DNA of 64,000 nt from Shewanella subflava (GCF_025971955.1 NZ_JAPDMX010000023.1:51685-115684); one strand, 5' to 3'; counted from the stretch's first letter, positions 23,805 through 34,275 are shown. Notes: a model not told the origin generated them from the sequence alone. Numbers and translations: made by a program.

Positions 23805-24866
23805 ATGAAAGCTGATCCAAATAAAGAGAAAGCACTTGCCGCAGTGTTAAGTCAAATTGAAAAACAGTTCGGTAAAGGCTCAATTATGAAGTTGGGCGAA
23901 GATCGCACAATGGATGTTGAAACTATCTCTACCGGCTCACTTTCATTAGATGTTGCGTTAGGTGCTGGTGGATTACCAATGGGGCGTATCGTTGAAATTT
24001 ACGGTCCAGAATCATCAGGTAAAACAACACTTACTCTAGAAGTTATTGCTGCAGCACAACGCGAAGGTAAAACATGTGCCTTTATTGATGCAGAGCATGC
24101 ATTAGACCCCATTTACGCCAAAAAGCTGGGTGTAGATATTGATAACCTCCTTTGTTCACAGCCTGACACGGGTGAACAAGCACTGGAAATTTGTGATGCG
24201 TTAACCCGTAGTGGTGCCGTTGATGTGATTATTGTTGACTCGGTTGCTGCATTAACACCTAAAGCAGAAATTGAAGGCGAAATCGGCGATTCTCACATGG
24301 GCTTAGCAGCTCGTATGATGAGCCAAGCCATGCGTAAGCTTGCTGGTAATTTAAAACAATCCAATACCTTACTTATTTTCATTAACCAAATTCGTATGAA
24401 AATTGGGGTGATGTTTGGAAACCCAGAAACAACGACTGGTGGTAATGCGCTTAAGTTTTACGCTTCAGTTCGTCTTGATATTCGCCGTACAGGTGCGATT
24501 AAAGAAGGCGATGAGGTCGTTGGTAACGAAACTCGAGTGAAAGTGGTCAAAAATAAAATTGCAGCACCATTTAAGCAAGCTGAATTCCAAATCCTTTATG
24601 GTCAAGGCATTAACCGTACAGGTGAACTTGTAGATTTAGGTGTTGCACATAAGTTAGTTGACAAAGCGGGCGCTTGGTACAGCTACAAAGGTGATAAAAT
24701 TGGTCAAGGTCGTGCTAATGCAGGTAAATATTTAATTGAACATCCTGAAGTGGCAAAAGAAATTGATACTACACTACGTGCTATGTTGTTAAGTTCAGGC
24801 ACGGGTGCAAGCTCAGCTTCTGATATTGATGAAAATATCGATTTAGAAACTGGCGAAGTATTCTAA
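23805..24866 (+). CDS. recA: Recombinase RecA
   Basis: Strand-exchange ATPase and SOS co-protease. It has 353 residues with Walker [15 protein letters not shown], the L1/L2 DNA loops ([35 protein letters not shown]) and an acidic C-terminus ([15 protein letters not shown]). GGAAGGGG at 23791-23798 precedes the ATG at 23805. The usual downstream neighbour recX is absent here: alaS is the next gene, 400 bp away. A RecX-like gene is found at 51082 instead. Confidence 0.98.
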   Translation: MKADPNKEKALAAVLSQIEKQFGKGSIMKLGEDRTMDVETISTGSLSLDVALGAGGLPMGRIVEIYGPESSGKTTLTLEVIAAAQREGKTCAFIDAEHALDPIYAKKLGVDIDNLLCSQPDTGEQALEICDALTRSGAVDVIIVDSVAALTPKAEIEGEIGDSHMGLAARMMSQAMRKLAGNLKQSNTLLIFINQIRMKIGVMFGNPETTTGGNALKFYASVRLDIRRTGAIKEGDEVVGNETRVKVVKNKIAAPFKQAEFQILYGQGINRTGELVDLGVAHKLVDKAGAWYSYKGDKIGQGRANAGKYLIEHPEVAKEIDTTLRAMLLSSGTGASSASDIDENIDLETGEVF

Positions 24867-24883
24867 ACTGGTCAGTCATATTT

Positions 24884-24913
24884 ATCGCGGTAGCGCATTT
24901 TGTGCGCCGCGAT
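24884..24913 (+). terminator. Candidate recA terminator hairpin
   Basis: ATCGCGG...CCGCGAT with an inner GCGCA/TGCGC pairing lies 18 bp past the recA stop. No T-run follows, so it may act as an mRNA-stabilising hairpin. In the remainder of the 24867-25268 gap I see no gene, only a TATAAT at 25198-25203 that could be the alaS -10 element. Confidence 0.5.
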
Positions 24914-25268
24914 TATCCACGCCATTTAATCTGCATAAAGCGCTAACCCAATTCAGTCAGCCTTTTCAGGATAAAAACTTAGGTTTATTTTAAAGTCTCT
25001 TTTGGCTTTTCAGCTTCTAGCTACATCATAGCTCGCCTCAAAATTGTTGTTCATAAAGCTTGCTAGCCTTTGGATAAACTTCAATCTTGCAATTACGCAT
25101 TTAAGTCAAATAAGCTAAATTTTGTTGATAAATATTATCGCTTTTTATGGTTAGCTTAATCCATTCTCTCATCTCGCATATTAGAGTAAATTCAGTATAT
25201 AATACCCACATTTAGTGGCTTGCATTGCAGGCTGACAACTTTTGTATACTCTATTTCAGGACAATTCC

Positions 25269-27893
25269 ATGTTTCAGACCACAGCAGAGTTAAGAAGTGC
25301 TTTTTTAAAGTATTTTGAAGATAACGGACATCAGGTAGAAGATAGTAGTTCGCTTGTGCCAGCGAACGATCCAACACTGTTATTTACCAATGCGGGTATG
25401 AACCAGTTCAAAGATGTGTTCTTGGGCATGGATAAACGAAGCTATACACGTGCAACAACCTCACAACGCTGTGTTCGCGCTGGTGGTAAACATAACGATT
25501 TAGACAATGTGGGTTATACCGCCCGTCACCACACTTTTTTTGAAATGCTCGGCAACTTCAGCTTTGGTGATTATTTTAAAGAAGAAGCTATCCGTTTTGC
25601 ATGGGAATTCTTAACCGTTACCTTAAAATTGCCTACAGAACGTTTATGCGTCACGATTTATGAAACAGATGATGAAGCATTTGAAATCTGGAATAAAAAA
25701 ATTGGTGTTGCGGCTGAGAACATTATTCGCATCGGCGATAACAAAGGTGCAGCTTTCGCTTCTGATAATTTTTGGCAAATGGGTGATACAGGGCCATGTG
25801 GTCCATGTACAGAAGTGTTCTACGATCACGGTGAGCATATCTGGGGTGGCCGTCCTGGCACACCTGAAGAGGATGGCGATCGCTTTATTGAGATCTGGAA
25901 CATCGTCTTTATGCAATATAACCGTCAAGCTGATGGTGAAATGCTCCCACTGCCAAAACCTTCAGTCGATACAGGTATGGGGATTGAACGTATTGCTGCA
26001 ATTATGCAAGGCGTCCATTCAAATTATGAAATTGATATTTTTAAAACCCTCATAGCAAAAACAGCTGAAATTATTGGCGTTACCGATTTAGAGAATAAGT
26101 CTTTACGTGTTATTGCTGACCATATTCGCTCATGTGCTTTTCTTATCGCGGATGGTGTGATGCCATCGAATGAGGGACGTGGTTATGTTTTACGTCGAAT
26201 CATTCGCCGCGCAGTACGCCATGGTAATAAGTTAGGTGCGCATCAATCTTTTTTCTACAAACTTGTACCTACACTGATTTCGGTAATGGGGGATGCGGCA
26301 AAAGAGCTTGGTAAAATGCAGGCGATTGTCGAAAAAGCCTTAAAAGCTGAAGAAGAGCAATTTGCTCGCACACTTGAGCGTGGATTGCAAATTTTAGATT
26401 CAGCGTTAAATGAATTAACCACTAAGACTTTAGATGGCGAAACGGCATTTAAGTTATATGACACCTATGGTTTCCCTGTTGATTTAACTGCAGACGTTTG
26501 TCGTGAACGTGATATTCAAGTGGATGAAGCCGGTTTTGAAGCCGCTATGGCTGAACAACGTAAACGTGCACAAGCTGCTGGGAATTTTGGCGCAGATTAT
26601 AACAGTAACTTGATTATTGATACCGAGACGACTTTCTGTGGTTACGCAGAGCTTGTCGGCAATGCCACCGTAAAAGCACTGTACCTAGATGGCAAAGAGG
26701 TTGATCATTTAACTCAAGGCCAAACGGGTGTGGTTGTGTTAAACAACACGCCATTTTATGCAGAATCAGGTGGTCAAGTCGGCGATCAAGGCCAATTAAT
26801 GGCTGACGGCGTTGTGTTTAAGGTGGCTGATACGCAAAAATTTGGTCCTGCAACTGGACATGAAGGCGAAGTGATATCTGGTGAGCTTAAGGTGGGCCAA
26901 GTGCTTACGGCTCAAGTTGATAAAAAATTACGTCATCGTACTGAGCTAAACCATTCTGTGACGCATTTACTGCATGCCGCTTTGCGTCAAGTGTTAGGTG
27001 AACATGTGAGTCAAAAAGGCTCGTTAGTTAACCCAGAAAGACTGCGTTTTGACTTCGCGCATTTTGAGGCGGTTAAACCTGCAGAATTAAAAGCCGTTGA
27101 AGAATTAGTTAACGTACAAATTCGTCGCAATCATGAACTAAAAACTGCTGAAATGGCTATCGATGAAGCCAAAGAAAAAGGCGCTATGGCGTTATTTGGA
27201 GAGAAGTACGACGCGCAGGTACGTGTTGTGACTATGGGCGATTTCTCTATCGAGCTTTGTGGTGGAACACACGTGGGACGTACTGGTGATATTGGCTTGT
27301 TCAAGATAACCTCTGAAGGTGGTATCGCTGCAGGTGTTCGTCGTATAGAAGCCGTTACTGGCGCAGCAGCAATGACCTATATAGCAGAACAGCAAGCCCA
27401 AATTGAAGAGGCGGCTTCATTACTAAAATCGGACAGCGCTTCGGTCATAGCAAAGCTAAAAGCACAGTTAGATAAAGTGAAGCAGTTAGAAAAAGATTTA
27501 TCGCAAATGAAAGATAAATTGGCCGCAGCGGCCAGTGCTGATCTCGCTGGTGATGCGATTGAGATTAATGGCATCAAAGTGCTAGTTAAAAAGCTTGAAG
27601 GGGTTGATGCGGGTTCATTACGTGGGTTACAAGATGAGCTTAAACAGAAACTAAAATCTGCGGTGATTGTGCTGGGTATTGCAAGCGAAGGTAAGGTTAA
27701 TTTAATTGCAGGTGTTAGCAATGATTTAACTAAGCAAGTAAAAGCTGGCGAGTTAGTGGCTATGGTTGCGCAGCAGGTTGGCGGTAAAGGCGGTGGACGT
27801 CCTGATATGGCTCAAGCCGGTGGTACACAACCTGAAAATCTAGATGCAGCATTAGCGCTTGTGCAACCTTGGTTAGCGCAACGTTTAAACTAA
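25269..27893 (+). CDS. alaS: Alanyl-tRNA synthetase
   Basis: Class II synthetase with proofreading. From the ATG at 25269 ([20 protein letters not shown]) it has 874 residues, the standard length. An upstream in-frame Met at 25242 would add nine unconserved residues, while AGGA at 25257-25260 fits 25269. Motifs are [30 protein letters not shown], the editing-domain zinc residues ([13 protein letters not shown] and [13 protein letters not shown]), and the Gly-rich C-Ala end ([15 protein letters not shown]). Confidence 0.97.
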   Translation: MFQTTAELRSAFLKYFEDNGHQVEDSSSLVPANDPTLLFTNAGMNQFKDVFLGMDKRSYTRATTSQRCVRAGGKHNDLDNVGYTARHHTFFEMLGNFSFGDYFKEEAIRFAWEFLTVTLKLPTERLCVTIYETDDEAFEIWNKKIGVAAENIIRIGDNKGAAFASDNFWQMGDTGPCGPCTEVFYDHGEHIWGGRPGTPEEDGDRFIEIWNIVFMQYNRQADGEMLPLPKPSVDTGMGIERIAAIMQGVHSNYEIDIFKTLIAKTAEIIGVTDLENKSLRVIADHIRSCAFLIADGVMPSNEGRGYVLRRIIRRAVRHGNKLGAHQSFFYKLVPTLISVMGDAAKELGKMQAIVEKALKAEEEQFARTLERGLQILDSALNELTTKTLDGETAFKLYDTYGFPVDLTADVCRERDIQVDEAGFEAAMAEQRKRAQAAGNFGADYNSNLIIDTETTFCGYAELVGNATVKALYLDGKEVDHLTQGQTGVVVLNNTPFYAESGGQVGDQGQLMADGVVFKVADTQKFGPATGHEGEVISGELKVGQVLTAQVDKKLRHRTELNHSVTHLLHAALRQVLGEHVSQKGSLVNPERLRFDFAHFEAVKPAELKAVEELVNVQIRRNHELKTAEMAIDEAKEKGAMALFGEKYDAQVRVVTMGDFSIELCGGTHVGRTGDIGLFKITSEGGIAAGVRRIEAVTGAAAMTYIAEQQAQIEEAASLLKSDSASVIAKLKAQLDKVKQLEKDLSQMKDKLAAAASADLAGDAIEINGIKVLVKKLEGVDAGSLRGLQDELKQKLKSAVIVLGIASEGKVNLIAGVSNDLTKQVKAGELVAMVAQQVGGKGGGRPDMAQAGGTQPENLDAALALVQPWLAQRLN

Positions 27894-28313
27894 TTGTAAA
27901 AAATAATCGATTAACGTTACACTTGTTTAGCTTTTGTTGCTGATAATTCAAGCCTTAAAGTGCTTATTCTGCTTTAGGGCTTGAGTGTGTTAAGCACTTT
28001 TGGCATAGTAAACAAAGTTTTGTTGCTGGTCTGTTTCACAGCGCGTTTTTCTTTAGCTTAAGTTGGACGAATTGCTTTAAAATATTTATTGTATCTAGCC
28101 AGTTTATAAACGGCTCGTTACCAAAATCATTTTTAATGGTGCAGTTCGGTAACTTTTATTTGGTCTTAAGCTAATTGTTACTTTTTGAATTGTGTGCACT
28201 TAATCGTCAAACTTCGTACTTGAAGACACTATGACTTTTACTGAGCAGACCTTATAATAAACGCATATTACGGACAAAGCGTGTTATGCAGTGTGAACTA
28301 AAGGAGCAACCGA
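27894..28313 (+). other. Intergenic region alaS-csrA without a gene
   Basis: No coding frame is visible. A hairpin (CAAGCC.TTAAAG...CTTTA.GGGCTTG, about 27948-27984) probably ends alaS transcription. The csrA leader follows. In the Shewanella and Vibrio genomes I know, lysC (aspartokinase) usually lies here; it is missing in this window. Confidence 0.5.
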
Positions 28314-28508
28314 ATGCTAATTTTGACTCGCCGTGTCGGCGAAACATTGATGATAGGTGATGAAGTCACTGTCACTGTATTAGGTGTTAAAGGCAACCAA
28401 GTACGTATTGGTGTTAACGCACCCAAGGAAGTATCTGTTCACCGTGAAGAGATCTACCAAAGAATTCAATCTGAAAAATCAGATTCATCTGAAGGTGGTA
28501 ACTTCTAA
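28314..28508 (+). CDS. csrA: Carbon storage regulator CsrA
   Basis: Small dimeric RNA-binding protein that represses translation by covering GGA motifs near ribosome sites. It has 64 residues, [20 protein letters not shown] to the C-terminal region, with the RNA-contacting Arg44-type residue in [16 protein letters not shown] at 28301-28306 is a strong ribosome site and itself holds a GGA, which fits autoregulation. It is functionally tied to BarA, encoded at the start of this window. Confidence 0.97.
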   Translation: MLILTRRVGETLMIGDEVTVTVLGVKGNQVRIGVNAPKEVSVHREEIYQRIQSEKSDSSEGGNF

Positions 28509-28539
28509 TCGATTATTGATTAGATTTACTAAAATGATT

Positions 28540-28566
28540 AAGCCAGCTTTAGCTGGCTTTTTTGTT
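28540..28566 (+). terminator. Intrinsic terminator after csrA
   Basis: AAGCCAGCT-ttAGCTGGCTT is followed by TTTTTGTTTT, about 30 bp past the csrA stop. Confidence 0.9.
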
Positions 28567-28992
28567 TTCAGCCCCTAAACCACCTACTTCAGTAGGGGGT
28601 TATCATCAATTAGACTTTGCCTAAAGGATGTTCAATAGCGGATTAACTCAAGTGATACGTGAGCTTTGCTAGTGGTGCGATACAAGCTTCTAAATCAGGG
28701 ATGATTTAGTAGAGCCTATAGGGATATATTTACGGCGTCTTGTTAACGCGCGGTAGGAAAGCTCCCCTTTAGGGAGTGATAGCAAAGCCACTTTCTTCAG
28801 AAGGTGAATTCTTTACACTCGGATTTCACTGTGGCCATATTCATTATATTTATTCATTCATCAGAACAGAGTTTTCAGGCTTATATGCCGTTTAACTCCA
28901 CAATGTGATTAAAAACAGTTCAAATGACAATCGGTTTCCTAAAAAGGGTTTGACTTATTTCCGCCAGACAGTAATATGTGCGCCAAGAAAAC
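28567..28992 (+). other. Gene-free region between csrA and tRNA-Ser, possible structured relic
   Basis: No ORF is visible. A perfect-stem hairpin (CCACCTACTTCAGTAGGGGG type, about 28571-28593) is followed by a GGA-rich stretch (28620-28830) with several short stems. The composition resembles a structured RNA or the right end of an IS200/IS605-type element, but I cannot identify it. The promoter of the tRNA pair should lie in the last ~100 bp. Confidence 0.3.
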
Positions 28993-29084
28993 GGAGAGGT
29001 GGCCGAGTGGCCGAAGGCGCTCCCCTGCTAAGGGAGTATGGGCTTTAACTCCCATCGAGGGTTCGAATCCCTCCTTCTCCGCCA
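28993..29084 (+). tRNA. tRNA-Ser (anticodon GCT), CCA encoded
   Basis: The acceptor stem GGAGAGG pairs with CTTCTCC. The D-arm is GGCCGAGTGGCC, the anticodon loop CTGCTAA in stem CCCC/GGGG, followed by the long class-II variable arm typical of tRNA-Ser. The T-arm is GGGTTCGAATCCC, with discriminator G and CCA at 29082-29084. It reads AGC/AGU codons. It is followed 13 bp later by tRNA-Arg, so the two are likely one transcript. Confidence 0.97.
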
Positions 29085-29097
29085 TTTTGATAAATTT

Positions 29098-29174
29098 GCG
29101 CGTGTAGCTCAGCTGGATAGAGTACCTGGCTACGAACCAGGCGGTCGGAGGTTCGAATCCTCCCACGCGCACCA
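29098..29174 (+). tRNA. tRNA-Arg (anticodon ACG), CCA encoded
   Basis: The 77-nt cloverleaf has acceptor GCGCGTG/CACGCGC, D-arm AGCTCAGCTGGATAGAGT, anticodon stem-loop CCTGGCTACGAACCAGG and T-arm GGAGGTTCGAATCCTCC, with CCA at the end. The ACG anticodon is the form converted to ICG by TadA. A strong terminator follows immediately. Confidence 0.97.
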
Positions 29175-29179
29175 TATTA

Positions 29180-29211
29180 AAAAACCTGCATTTGATGCAG
29201 GTTTTTTTTTT
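29180..29211 (+). terminator. Intrinsic terminator after the tRNA pair
   Basis: AAACCTGCA-tttgA-TGCAGGTTT is followed by a long T-run, directly after tRNA-Arg. Confidence 0.92.
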
Positions 29212-30283
29212 GCTATTTTTAAACATCTTATCTTCATGTCAAAAATTGAGTTTCAGCCTCAGCTGATGAATTTCGCTTTAGCCTGTTGTCTATGATGTAT
29301 TGTCTTTACCTAACCTCAACTCGGGTTATAGAGTTGGGCTCAATAAGCTGAATTCAACAGATTGAGCTTATCTTGTAGCAAGCTTGTCATTTGTTTTGAC
29401 AACAAGGCGTATTAACACGTCAGTAGCGGGTCTATTGCCCGTAAATGAAACGAAGTTAGCAAGGTAAAGAGCTGTTTAGTAAGCGTTTATTATCCCAAGC
29501 TGAGGTTGCACATTTAACTGATTTGTCGTGAGATGACCGCTTTATTTGATACAACCTCGTTTTTGCCACTTCAGCCCTATTCAATGGCTTGTTTGCCCTT
29601 ATCAACAATATATCTATCGTTATAAATAACGACTTATTCTAGATTGTTAAATACTCAAAAACTGGGTTTGATTTTTCGATTGTAGAATAAAGACTTATCC
29701 TAAAGTCCTGGCTTGTTATCAGGTCTTTTTACCAGTCTATTTCTGAATCCTTATTTATGGTGATTGGTATGACTCATCACCATTTTCTAGCTAAATGTCC
29801 CAGCCTGTTCGTTTTTGTTGAGCCATGTAAATTTTTATTCACCTTTGTTGCAGGAAAACTATTTTGTCACTCAAGCCAATATATTAGTGATCTGCGCTTG
29901 TTTACATTTGAGTAACAGTTGCTGTTGGTTAAGATTTTTATTATTTAGATGAGAAATGTATAATTAATTGCCAGAAAAAATGAGAATAAATCATTTGTTT
30001 TGAATTGTGATAACTATTTTTGGTAAGACCATTTTACAAAAGAATGGTATTCTTGGTATACATTGTTTATATTTTGTAACCTAAATCAGCCTTGAACGGC
30101 TTTCACTCTATTTTAGATACCCGAATATTAAGAAATAAAAAATAACTTTTATTGAATATTTATGCTGCTTTTAGCCGGGTTCCAATAAAAGTGCGATTTA
30201 ACTGACTTTTCAGATAAAAACCATTCAGTAATTTTAATTACGAGGATCTTTTAATGTTTCTCGTTTAATTTCAGTGAGGAAGT
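29212..30283. other. Gene-free kilobase upstream of oadG
   Basis: No convincing ORF is present on either strand. The stretch contains a copy of the ~160-bp dispersed element (29612-29768) and, before it, a stretch around 29300-29345 that shares short words with the element at 2388. The last ~150 bp, AT-rich and ending in GTGAGGAAGT, must hold the oad promoter and ribosome site. Confidence 0.6.
29612..29768. repeat. Dispersed inverted-repeat element, copy 1 (divergent)
   Basis: Resembles the copy at 63721-63876. Shared blocks are ATCGTTATAAATAAC, TTGATTTTTCGATTGTAGAATAA (interrupted), GACTTATC, CTTGTTATCAGG and the right end TTATTTATGGTGATTGGTAT. The left terminus has drifted (ATCTATCG instead of ACCAATCG). 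It is non-coding, and size plus termini suggest a MITE-like element. Confidence 0.65.
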
Positions 30284-30517
30284 ATGACATCGATCAGCGA
30301 TCAATTAGTTGATGCACTTGGCATAATGATAATGGGGATGGGTTTAGTATTCATTTTCTTAAGTGTACTTATCGTCGGCATTGGCATTGTCGCAAAATTG
30401 TGTCCAGCACCTGTCGTTGCAAAACCGGATGCATTACCAAGTCCAATCGCCACTAATCGATTAGATCCTAAGTTAGTTGCTGCAATTACTTCAGCTATTC
30501 ACCAATACCGTGCGTAA
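30284..30517 (+). CDS. oadG: Oxaloacetate decarboxylase gamma subunit
   Basis: Small membrane subunit of the Na+-translocating oxaloacetate decarboxylase; it anchors the alpha subunit and aids assembly. It has 77 residues with one strong transmembrane helix at about 13-38 (LGIMIMGMGLVFIFLSVLIVG), a Pro-rich linker and a C-terminal tail (LDPKLVAAITSAIHQYRA) typical of this family. GAGGA precedes the ATG. First gene of oadGAB. Confidence 0.92.
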   Translation: MTSISDQLVDALGIMIMGMGLVFIFLSVLIVGIGIVAKLCPAPVVAKPDALPSPIATNRLDPKLVAAITSAIHQYRA

Positions 30518-30538
30518 GTTTTATTTTTGGGAGTTTTT

Positions 30539-32317
30539 ATGAGCAAGCCGTTAGCCTTAACCGATGTCGCCCTGCGCGATGCCCACCAATCTTTACTTGC
30601 AACTCGTTTACGTATTGACGACATGTTACCCATCGCGCCATTACTTGATAAAGTCGGATACTGGTCTTTAGAGTCATGGGGTGGTGCCACTTTTGATTCT
30701 TGTATTCGTTATTTAGGCGAAGATCCATGGGATCGTATCCGCGAACTTAAAAAAGCCATGCCAAATACACCACAACAGATGTTACTTCGTGGCCAGAATT
30801 TATTAGGCTATCGCCATTATGCTGATGATGTTGTTACCCGCTTTGTTGAGCGAGCGCATACCAATGGTGTAGATGTATTCCGTATTTTTGATGCAATGAA
30901 CGATGTACGCAACCTCGAAACTGCGGTGAAGGCTGTTAAGCAAGTAGGTGGCCATGCGCAAGGAACGATTTCTTACACCACTAGCCCTGTGCATACCCTA
31001 GATACTTGGGTGGATATGGCCAAACGCCTTGAAGACATGGGCGCTGATTCACTATGTATTAAAGATATGGCGGGTTTGCTAAAACCCATGGAAGCGTTTG
31101 AACTTATCAGCCGCTTAAAGTCGCAAACTGACTTAATGGTTTCAATGCATTGCCATGCGACAACCGGTTTAAGTACAGCAACCTACCAAAAGGCCATTGA
31201 GGCTGGTGTTGATGTGTTAGATACCGCGATATCATCAATGAGCCAAACATACGGTCACAGTGCAACAGAGACGCTTGTTGCCATGGTTGAGGATACAGAA
31301 CGTGCCACAAACTACGATATGGTGTTGTTAGAAGAGATTGCCGCTTATTTCCGTGAAGTACGTAAAAAATATGTCCGCTTTGAAGGTGCACTAAAGGGGA
31401 TTGATTCACGCATTTTACGTGCTCAGGTACCTGGCGGCATGTTAACTAACATGGAAAACCAACTAAAAGAACAAGGCGCTGCCGATAAGATGGATGCGGT
31501 TCTTGAGGAAATTCCACGTGTTCGCGCAGATTTAGGTTTCTTACCTTTAGTGACTCCCACATCACAAATTGTCGGTTCGCAATCGGTCATTAACGTACTA
31601 ATGGGCGAGCGTTATAAGTCGATGACGAAAGAAACCGAAGGTGTCTTAAAAGGCGAATATGGTGCAACACCTGCGCCGGTTAATGCAGAATTACAAGCCA
31701 GGGTGCTTAATGGCGCCCAAGCGATCACTTGCCGTCCTGCTGATCTTATTGAACCTGAGCTGGATAAGTTACGTGTTGAATTAGCCGGCAAAGCAAAAGA
31801 GCTTGGCTTTACACTGGCAGCAGAAACGGATGATGACGTGATGACTTACGCATTGTTCAACCAAATTGGTCTACAGTTTTTGCAAAACCGTGGAAATCCT
31901 GATGCATTTGAACCCGTCCCATCAGCGGATGATTTAGTGGTCAAGGCAACTGACAAAGGTCCTGAAACTTACACGGTGAATGTGGAAGGGCAAAGTTTTG
32001 TGGTTGAAGTCAGTCAAGGTGGCGATATTACTCAAATCATTCCATCAACTGCGCAATCATCTGCTGTGGCAACGCCATCTGCTGTAGTCTCTGCTGGTGA
32101 AGTGAAATCAACAATGCAGGCGCCATTATCAGGTAATATTTTCAAAGTATTAGTCGCCAATGGTCAAGCGGTCAAAGCCGGTGAAGTGCTAATCATTCTT
32201 GAAGCAATGAAAATGGAAACTGAAGTGCGAGCCAATGAAGATGGTGTGGTAAGCAACCTTGCGGTTAAGCAAGGTGACAGCGTGACCGTGGGTTCAACAT
32301 TACTTGATTTGGCGTAA
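30539..32317 (+). CDS. oadA: Oxaloacetate decarboxylase alpha subunit (biotin carrier)
   Basis: Carries the carboxyltransferase and biotin domains of the pump: it transfers CO2 from oxaloacetate to biotin, and the carboxyl group then goes to the beta subunit. The N-terminal TIM-barrel has [16 protein letters not shown] and metal site [15 protein letters not shown] linker rich in Ala, Ser and Val follows. The C-terminal biotinyl domain has the biotin Lys in [11 protein letters not shown]. An in-frame TTG at 30527 is an alternative start, but GGGAG at 30529-30533 fits the ATG at 30539 (592 residues). Confidence 0.95.
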   Translation: MSKPLALTDVALRDAHQSLLATRLRIDDMLPIAPLLDKVGYWSLESWGGATFDSCIRYLGEDPWDRIRELKKAMPNTPQQMLLRGQNLLGYRHYADDVVTRFVERAHTNGVDVFRIFDAMNDVRNLETAVKAVKQVGGHAQGTISYTTSPVHTLDTWVDMAKRLEDMGADSLCIKDMAGLLKPMEAFELISRLKSQTDLMVSMHCHATTGLSTATYQKAIEAGVDVLDTAISSMSQTYGHSATETLVAMVEDTERATNYDMVLLEEIAAYFREVRKKYVRFEGALKGIDSRILRAQVPGGMLTNMENQLKEQGAADKMDAVLEEIPRVRADLGFLPLVTPTSQIVGSQSVINVLMGERYKSMTKETEGVLKGEYGATPAPVNAELQARVLNGAQAITCRPADLIEPELDKLRVELAGKAKELGFTLAAETDDDVMTYALFNQIGLQFLQNRGNPDAFEPVPSADDLVVKATDKGPETYTVNVEGQSFVVEVSQGGDITQIIPSTAQSSAVATPSAVVSAGEVKSTMQAPLSGNIFKVLVANGQAVKAGEVLIILEAMKMETEVRANEDGVVSNLAVKQGDSVTVGSTLLDLA

Positions 32318-32326
32318 GAGGGCATT

Positions 32327-33457
32327 ATGGAAGGATTAATGGCCTTTTGGGCTGAAACAGGCATTGCACATTTTGAAGCGGGCCAGTTGTTAATGATGGG
32401 TGTTGGCTGTTTATTGCTGTATCTCGCCATAGCACGTGGTTTTGAACCATTATTATTATTGCCAATTGGTTTTGGCGCTATTTTAGCCAATATTCCTAAC
32501 GCAGGTTTTACCGAAGAGGGTGGTTTACTTTGGTATGCGTATCACGTGGGGATTGAAACCGGGATTTTCCCGCTGCTTATTTTCATGGGCGTGGGGGCGT
32601 TAACTGATTTTGGTGCATTGATAGCAAATCCAAAAACCTTATTACTGGGTGCAGCTGCGCAATTCGGTATTTTTGCGACCTTATTAGGGGCCATTGCGCT
32701 TAACCTAGTGCCAGGTTTTGAATTTACTATGACAGATGCAGCGGCCATTGCGATCATTGGTGGTGCTGATGGACCTACGGCTATCTTCTTGGCCTCAAAG
32801 CTTGCTCCTGATCTTTTAGGCGCTATTGCGGTTGCAGCATATTCGTATATGGCATTAGTTCCCTTGATTCAACCGCCTATTATGAAGCTACTGACAACAC
32901 CCGCTGAACGCAGTATCAAGATGGAACAACTGCGCGAGGTCAGTAAGCGTGAGAAGATCATTTTCCCGCTAATGGTCGTTGGTTTAACCATTCTATTTTT
33001 GCCGGCAGCAACGCCTTTAGTGGGCATGTTTTGTTTAGGTAACTTAATGCGAGAGTCAGGCGTGGTAGACCGTCTGTCTAAAACCGCCCAAAATGAGCTT
33101 ATCAATATTGTGACGATATTTTTAGGCTTGGCTGTTGGCTCGAAATTGTCTGCCGGCGAGTTTTTACGCATCGAAACCTTAGGGATTTTAGTGCTAGGGG
33201 CGGTAGCCTTTTCTATTGGTACTGCAGCAGGGGTATTAATGGCTAAGTTAATGTGTAAATTATCTGGTGGTAAAGTTAATCCCCTCATTGGCGCAGCGGG
33301 TGTATCGGCAGTGCCAATGGCCGCGCGAGTGGTGAATAAAGTTGGCCTTGAAGCTAATCATCAAAACTTCTTGTTGATGCATGCAATGGGCCCGAATGTG
33401 GCAGGCGTATTAGGCAGTGCAGTTGCTGCAGGGGTCTTATTAGCCGTTTTAGGCTAA
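32327..33457 (+). CDS. oadB: Oxaloacetate decarboxylase beta subunit (Na+ pump); attachment gene of the downstream transposon
   Basis: Polytopic membrane subunit that decarboxylates carboxybiotin and exports Na+. It has 376 residues, with conserved [22 protein letters not shown] and [15 protein letters not shown] segments and about nine membrane helices. The frame is intact to its stop at 33455-33457. Codons 354-363 (33386-33415, [10 protein letters not shown]) are the sequence matched by the last CRISPR spacer of the transposon. The transposon begins 9 bp after the stop codon, so the gene is spared, as expected for a safe attachment site. Confidence 0.95.
   Translation: MEGLMAFWAETGIAHFEAGQLLMMGVGCLLLYLAIARGFEPLLLLPIGFGAILANIPNAGFTEEGGLLWYAYHVGIETGIFPLLIFMGVGALTDFGALIANPKTLLLGAAAQFGIFATLLGAIALNLVPGFEFTMTDAAAIAIIGGADGPTAIFLASKLAPDLLGAIAVAAYSYMALVPLIQPPIMKLLTTPAERSIKMEQLREVSKREKIIFPLMVVGLTILFLPAATPLVGMFCLGNLMRESGVVDRLSKTAQNELINIVTIFLGLAVGSKLSAGEFLRIETLGILVLGAVAFSIGTAAGVLMAKLMCKLSGGKVNPLIGAAGVSAVPMAARVVNKVGLEANHQNFLLMHAMGPNVAGVLGSAVAAGVLLAVLG
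33386..33417 (+). other. Protospacer (att target) of the transposon's own guide RNA
   Basis: These 32 bp align without gaps to the spacer at 37381-37350 (minus strand). 22 of 32 positions are identical. Mismatches are at 6, 9, 12, 15, 18, 21, 24, 25, 30 and 31, nearly all third codon positions of oadB, and the first five and bases 7-8 of the seed match. The dinucleotide 5' of it is CA (33384-33385), compatible with a relaxed CN PAM. The transposon's first base (33467) lies 49 bp beyond base 33417. Type I-F guides ignore every sixth position, which covers five of the ten mismatches. Confidence 0.88.
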
Positions 33458-33461
33458 TAGC

Positions 33462-33466
33462 GGATT
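33462..33466. repeat. Target site duplication GGATT, proximal copy
   Basis: GGATT at 33462-33466, directly before the TGTCGA end, is repeated at 50915-50919 directly after the other end. Five bases is the Tn7-family duplication length. Confidence 0.92.
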
Positions 33467-33533
33467 TGTCGATACAACCATAAAATGATATTTACGACCA
33501 TAAATTGATATTTTATCCAACCATAACTTGATA
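33467..33533 (+). repeat. Transposon right end (tnsA side): 8-bp terminus and three closely spaced TnsB-type sites
   Basis: The terminus TGTCGATA is followed by three copies of a 17-bp motif: ACAACCATAAAATGATA (33474-33490), ACGACCATAAATTGATA (33494-33510) and CCAACCATAACTTGATA (33517-33533). A weak fourth, TTGACCATACTTGAGTA, is at 33545-33561. Start-to-start spacing is 20, 23 and 28 bp. The dense packing resembles Tn7R. The weak fourth copy overlaps the region where the tnsABC promoter should lie, which would allow autoregulation by TnsB. Confidence 0.88.
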
Positions 33534-33594
33534 TTGCCTCTTTTTTGACCATACTTGAGTAAGTTTACTACATATGGTGAAAGAGGCAATATTA

Positions 33595-34275
33595 ATGGAT
33601 ACATATTTATTCTCTCCAGAAAATGTAAAAGAAGCGCTTGAAAGTGCTTTTTATGAACCTGCCAGAAGTTTAACTAAGTCCCGTGGGAAAAATATACACA
33701 GATATGCAAGTACTAAGATGGGACAAAGGATTTCTGTTGAATCTACACTTGAGTTCGATGCCTGCTTTCATTTTGACTTTGATAAAAGTATCAAAAGGTT
33801 TTGTTCTCAACCGATTAGATACAATTATCATTTAGATGAAAAAAAGCGAAGCTATGTGCCAGATTTTCTCGCGGAGTTTAATGATGGAGATTTTGTCCTC
33901 TTTGAGGTGAAGACTAATTCAGCTGCTTACTCCAAAGGATTTCAACGCGAATTTCAAGCAAAAAAGTATGCTGCTGAACAACTTGGGATTCCGTTGGTGT
34001 TACTGAAGGAGTCAGAAATCAGAGATGCTCAACTTCTTAAGAATCTTAAGCTTCTTCATCGTTATGCATCACGAGATGATTTAACTTACTATCAACAAGC
34101 CATTCTTTCTATTCTAAGTGATTTTGGTTCTCAAAATGTAGAGTCGTTAATACATAAAACCGGCATGAATCGTGTGAACATAATGCCTATGGTATGTGAC
34201 CTTTTAGCTAGGTGTCTCCTTGACGCTGACTTGGCGATGCCATTAACCAATCAGACTGTATTAAATTATGCCTAA
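33595..34275 (+). CDS. tnsA: Transposon endonuclease TnsA
   Basis: Restriction-enzyme-like nuclease that nicks the 5' ends of the transposon, allowing cut-and-paste instead of replicative movement. The PD-(D/E)xK core is visible: E49 (VESTLEFD), D90 (YVPDFLAEF), and E104 and K106 (LFEVK). The C-terminal helical region (from about 150) would contact TnsC. The frame opens at 33574, but AAGAGG at 33581-33586 fits the ATG at 33595 (MDTYLFSPENV), giving 226 residues. It overlaps tnsB by 8 bp. A 98%-identical copy of its 3' half lies at 42741-43057. Confidence 0.94.
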   Translation: MDTYLFSPENVKEALESAFYEPARSLTKSRGKNIHRYASTKMGQRISVESTLEFDACFHFDFDKSIKRFCSQPIRYNYHLDEKKRSYVPDFLAEFNDGDFVLFEVKTNSAAYSKGFQREFQAKKYAAEQLGIPLVLLKESEIRDAQLLKNLKLLHRYASRDDLTYYQQAILSILSDFGSQNVESLIHKTGMNRVNIMPMVCDLLARCLLDADLAMPLTNQTVLNYA

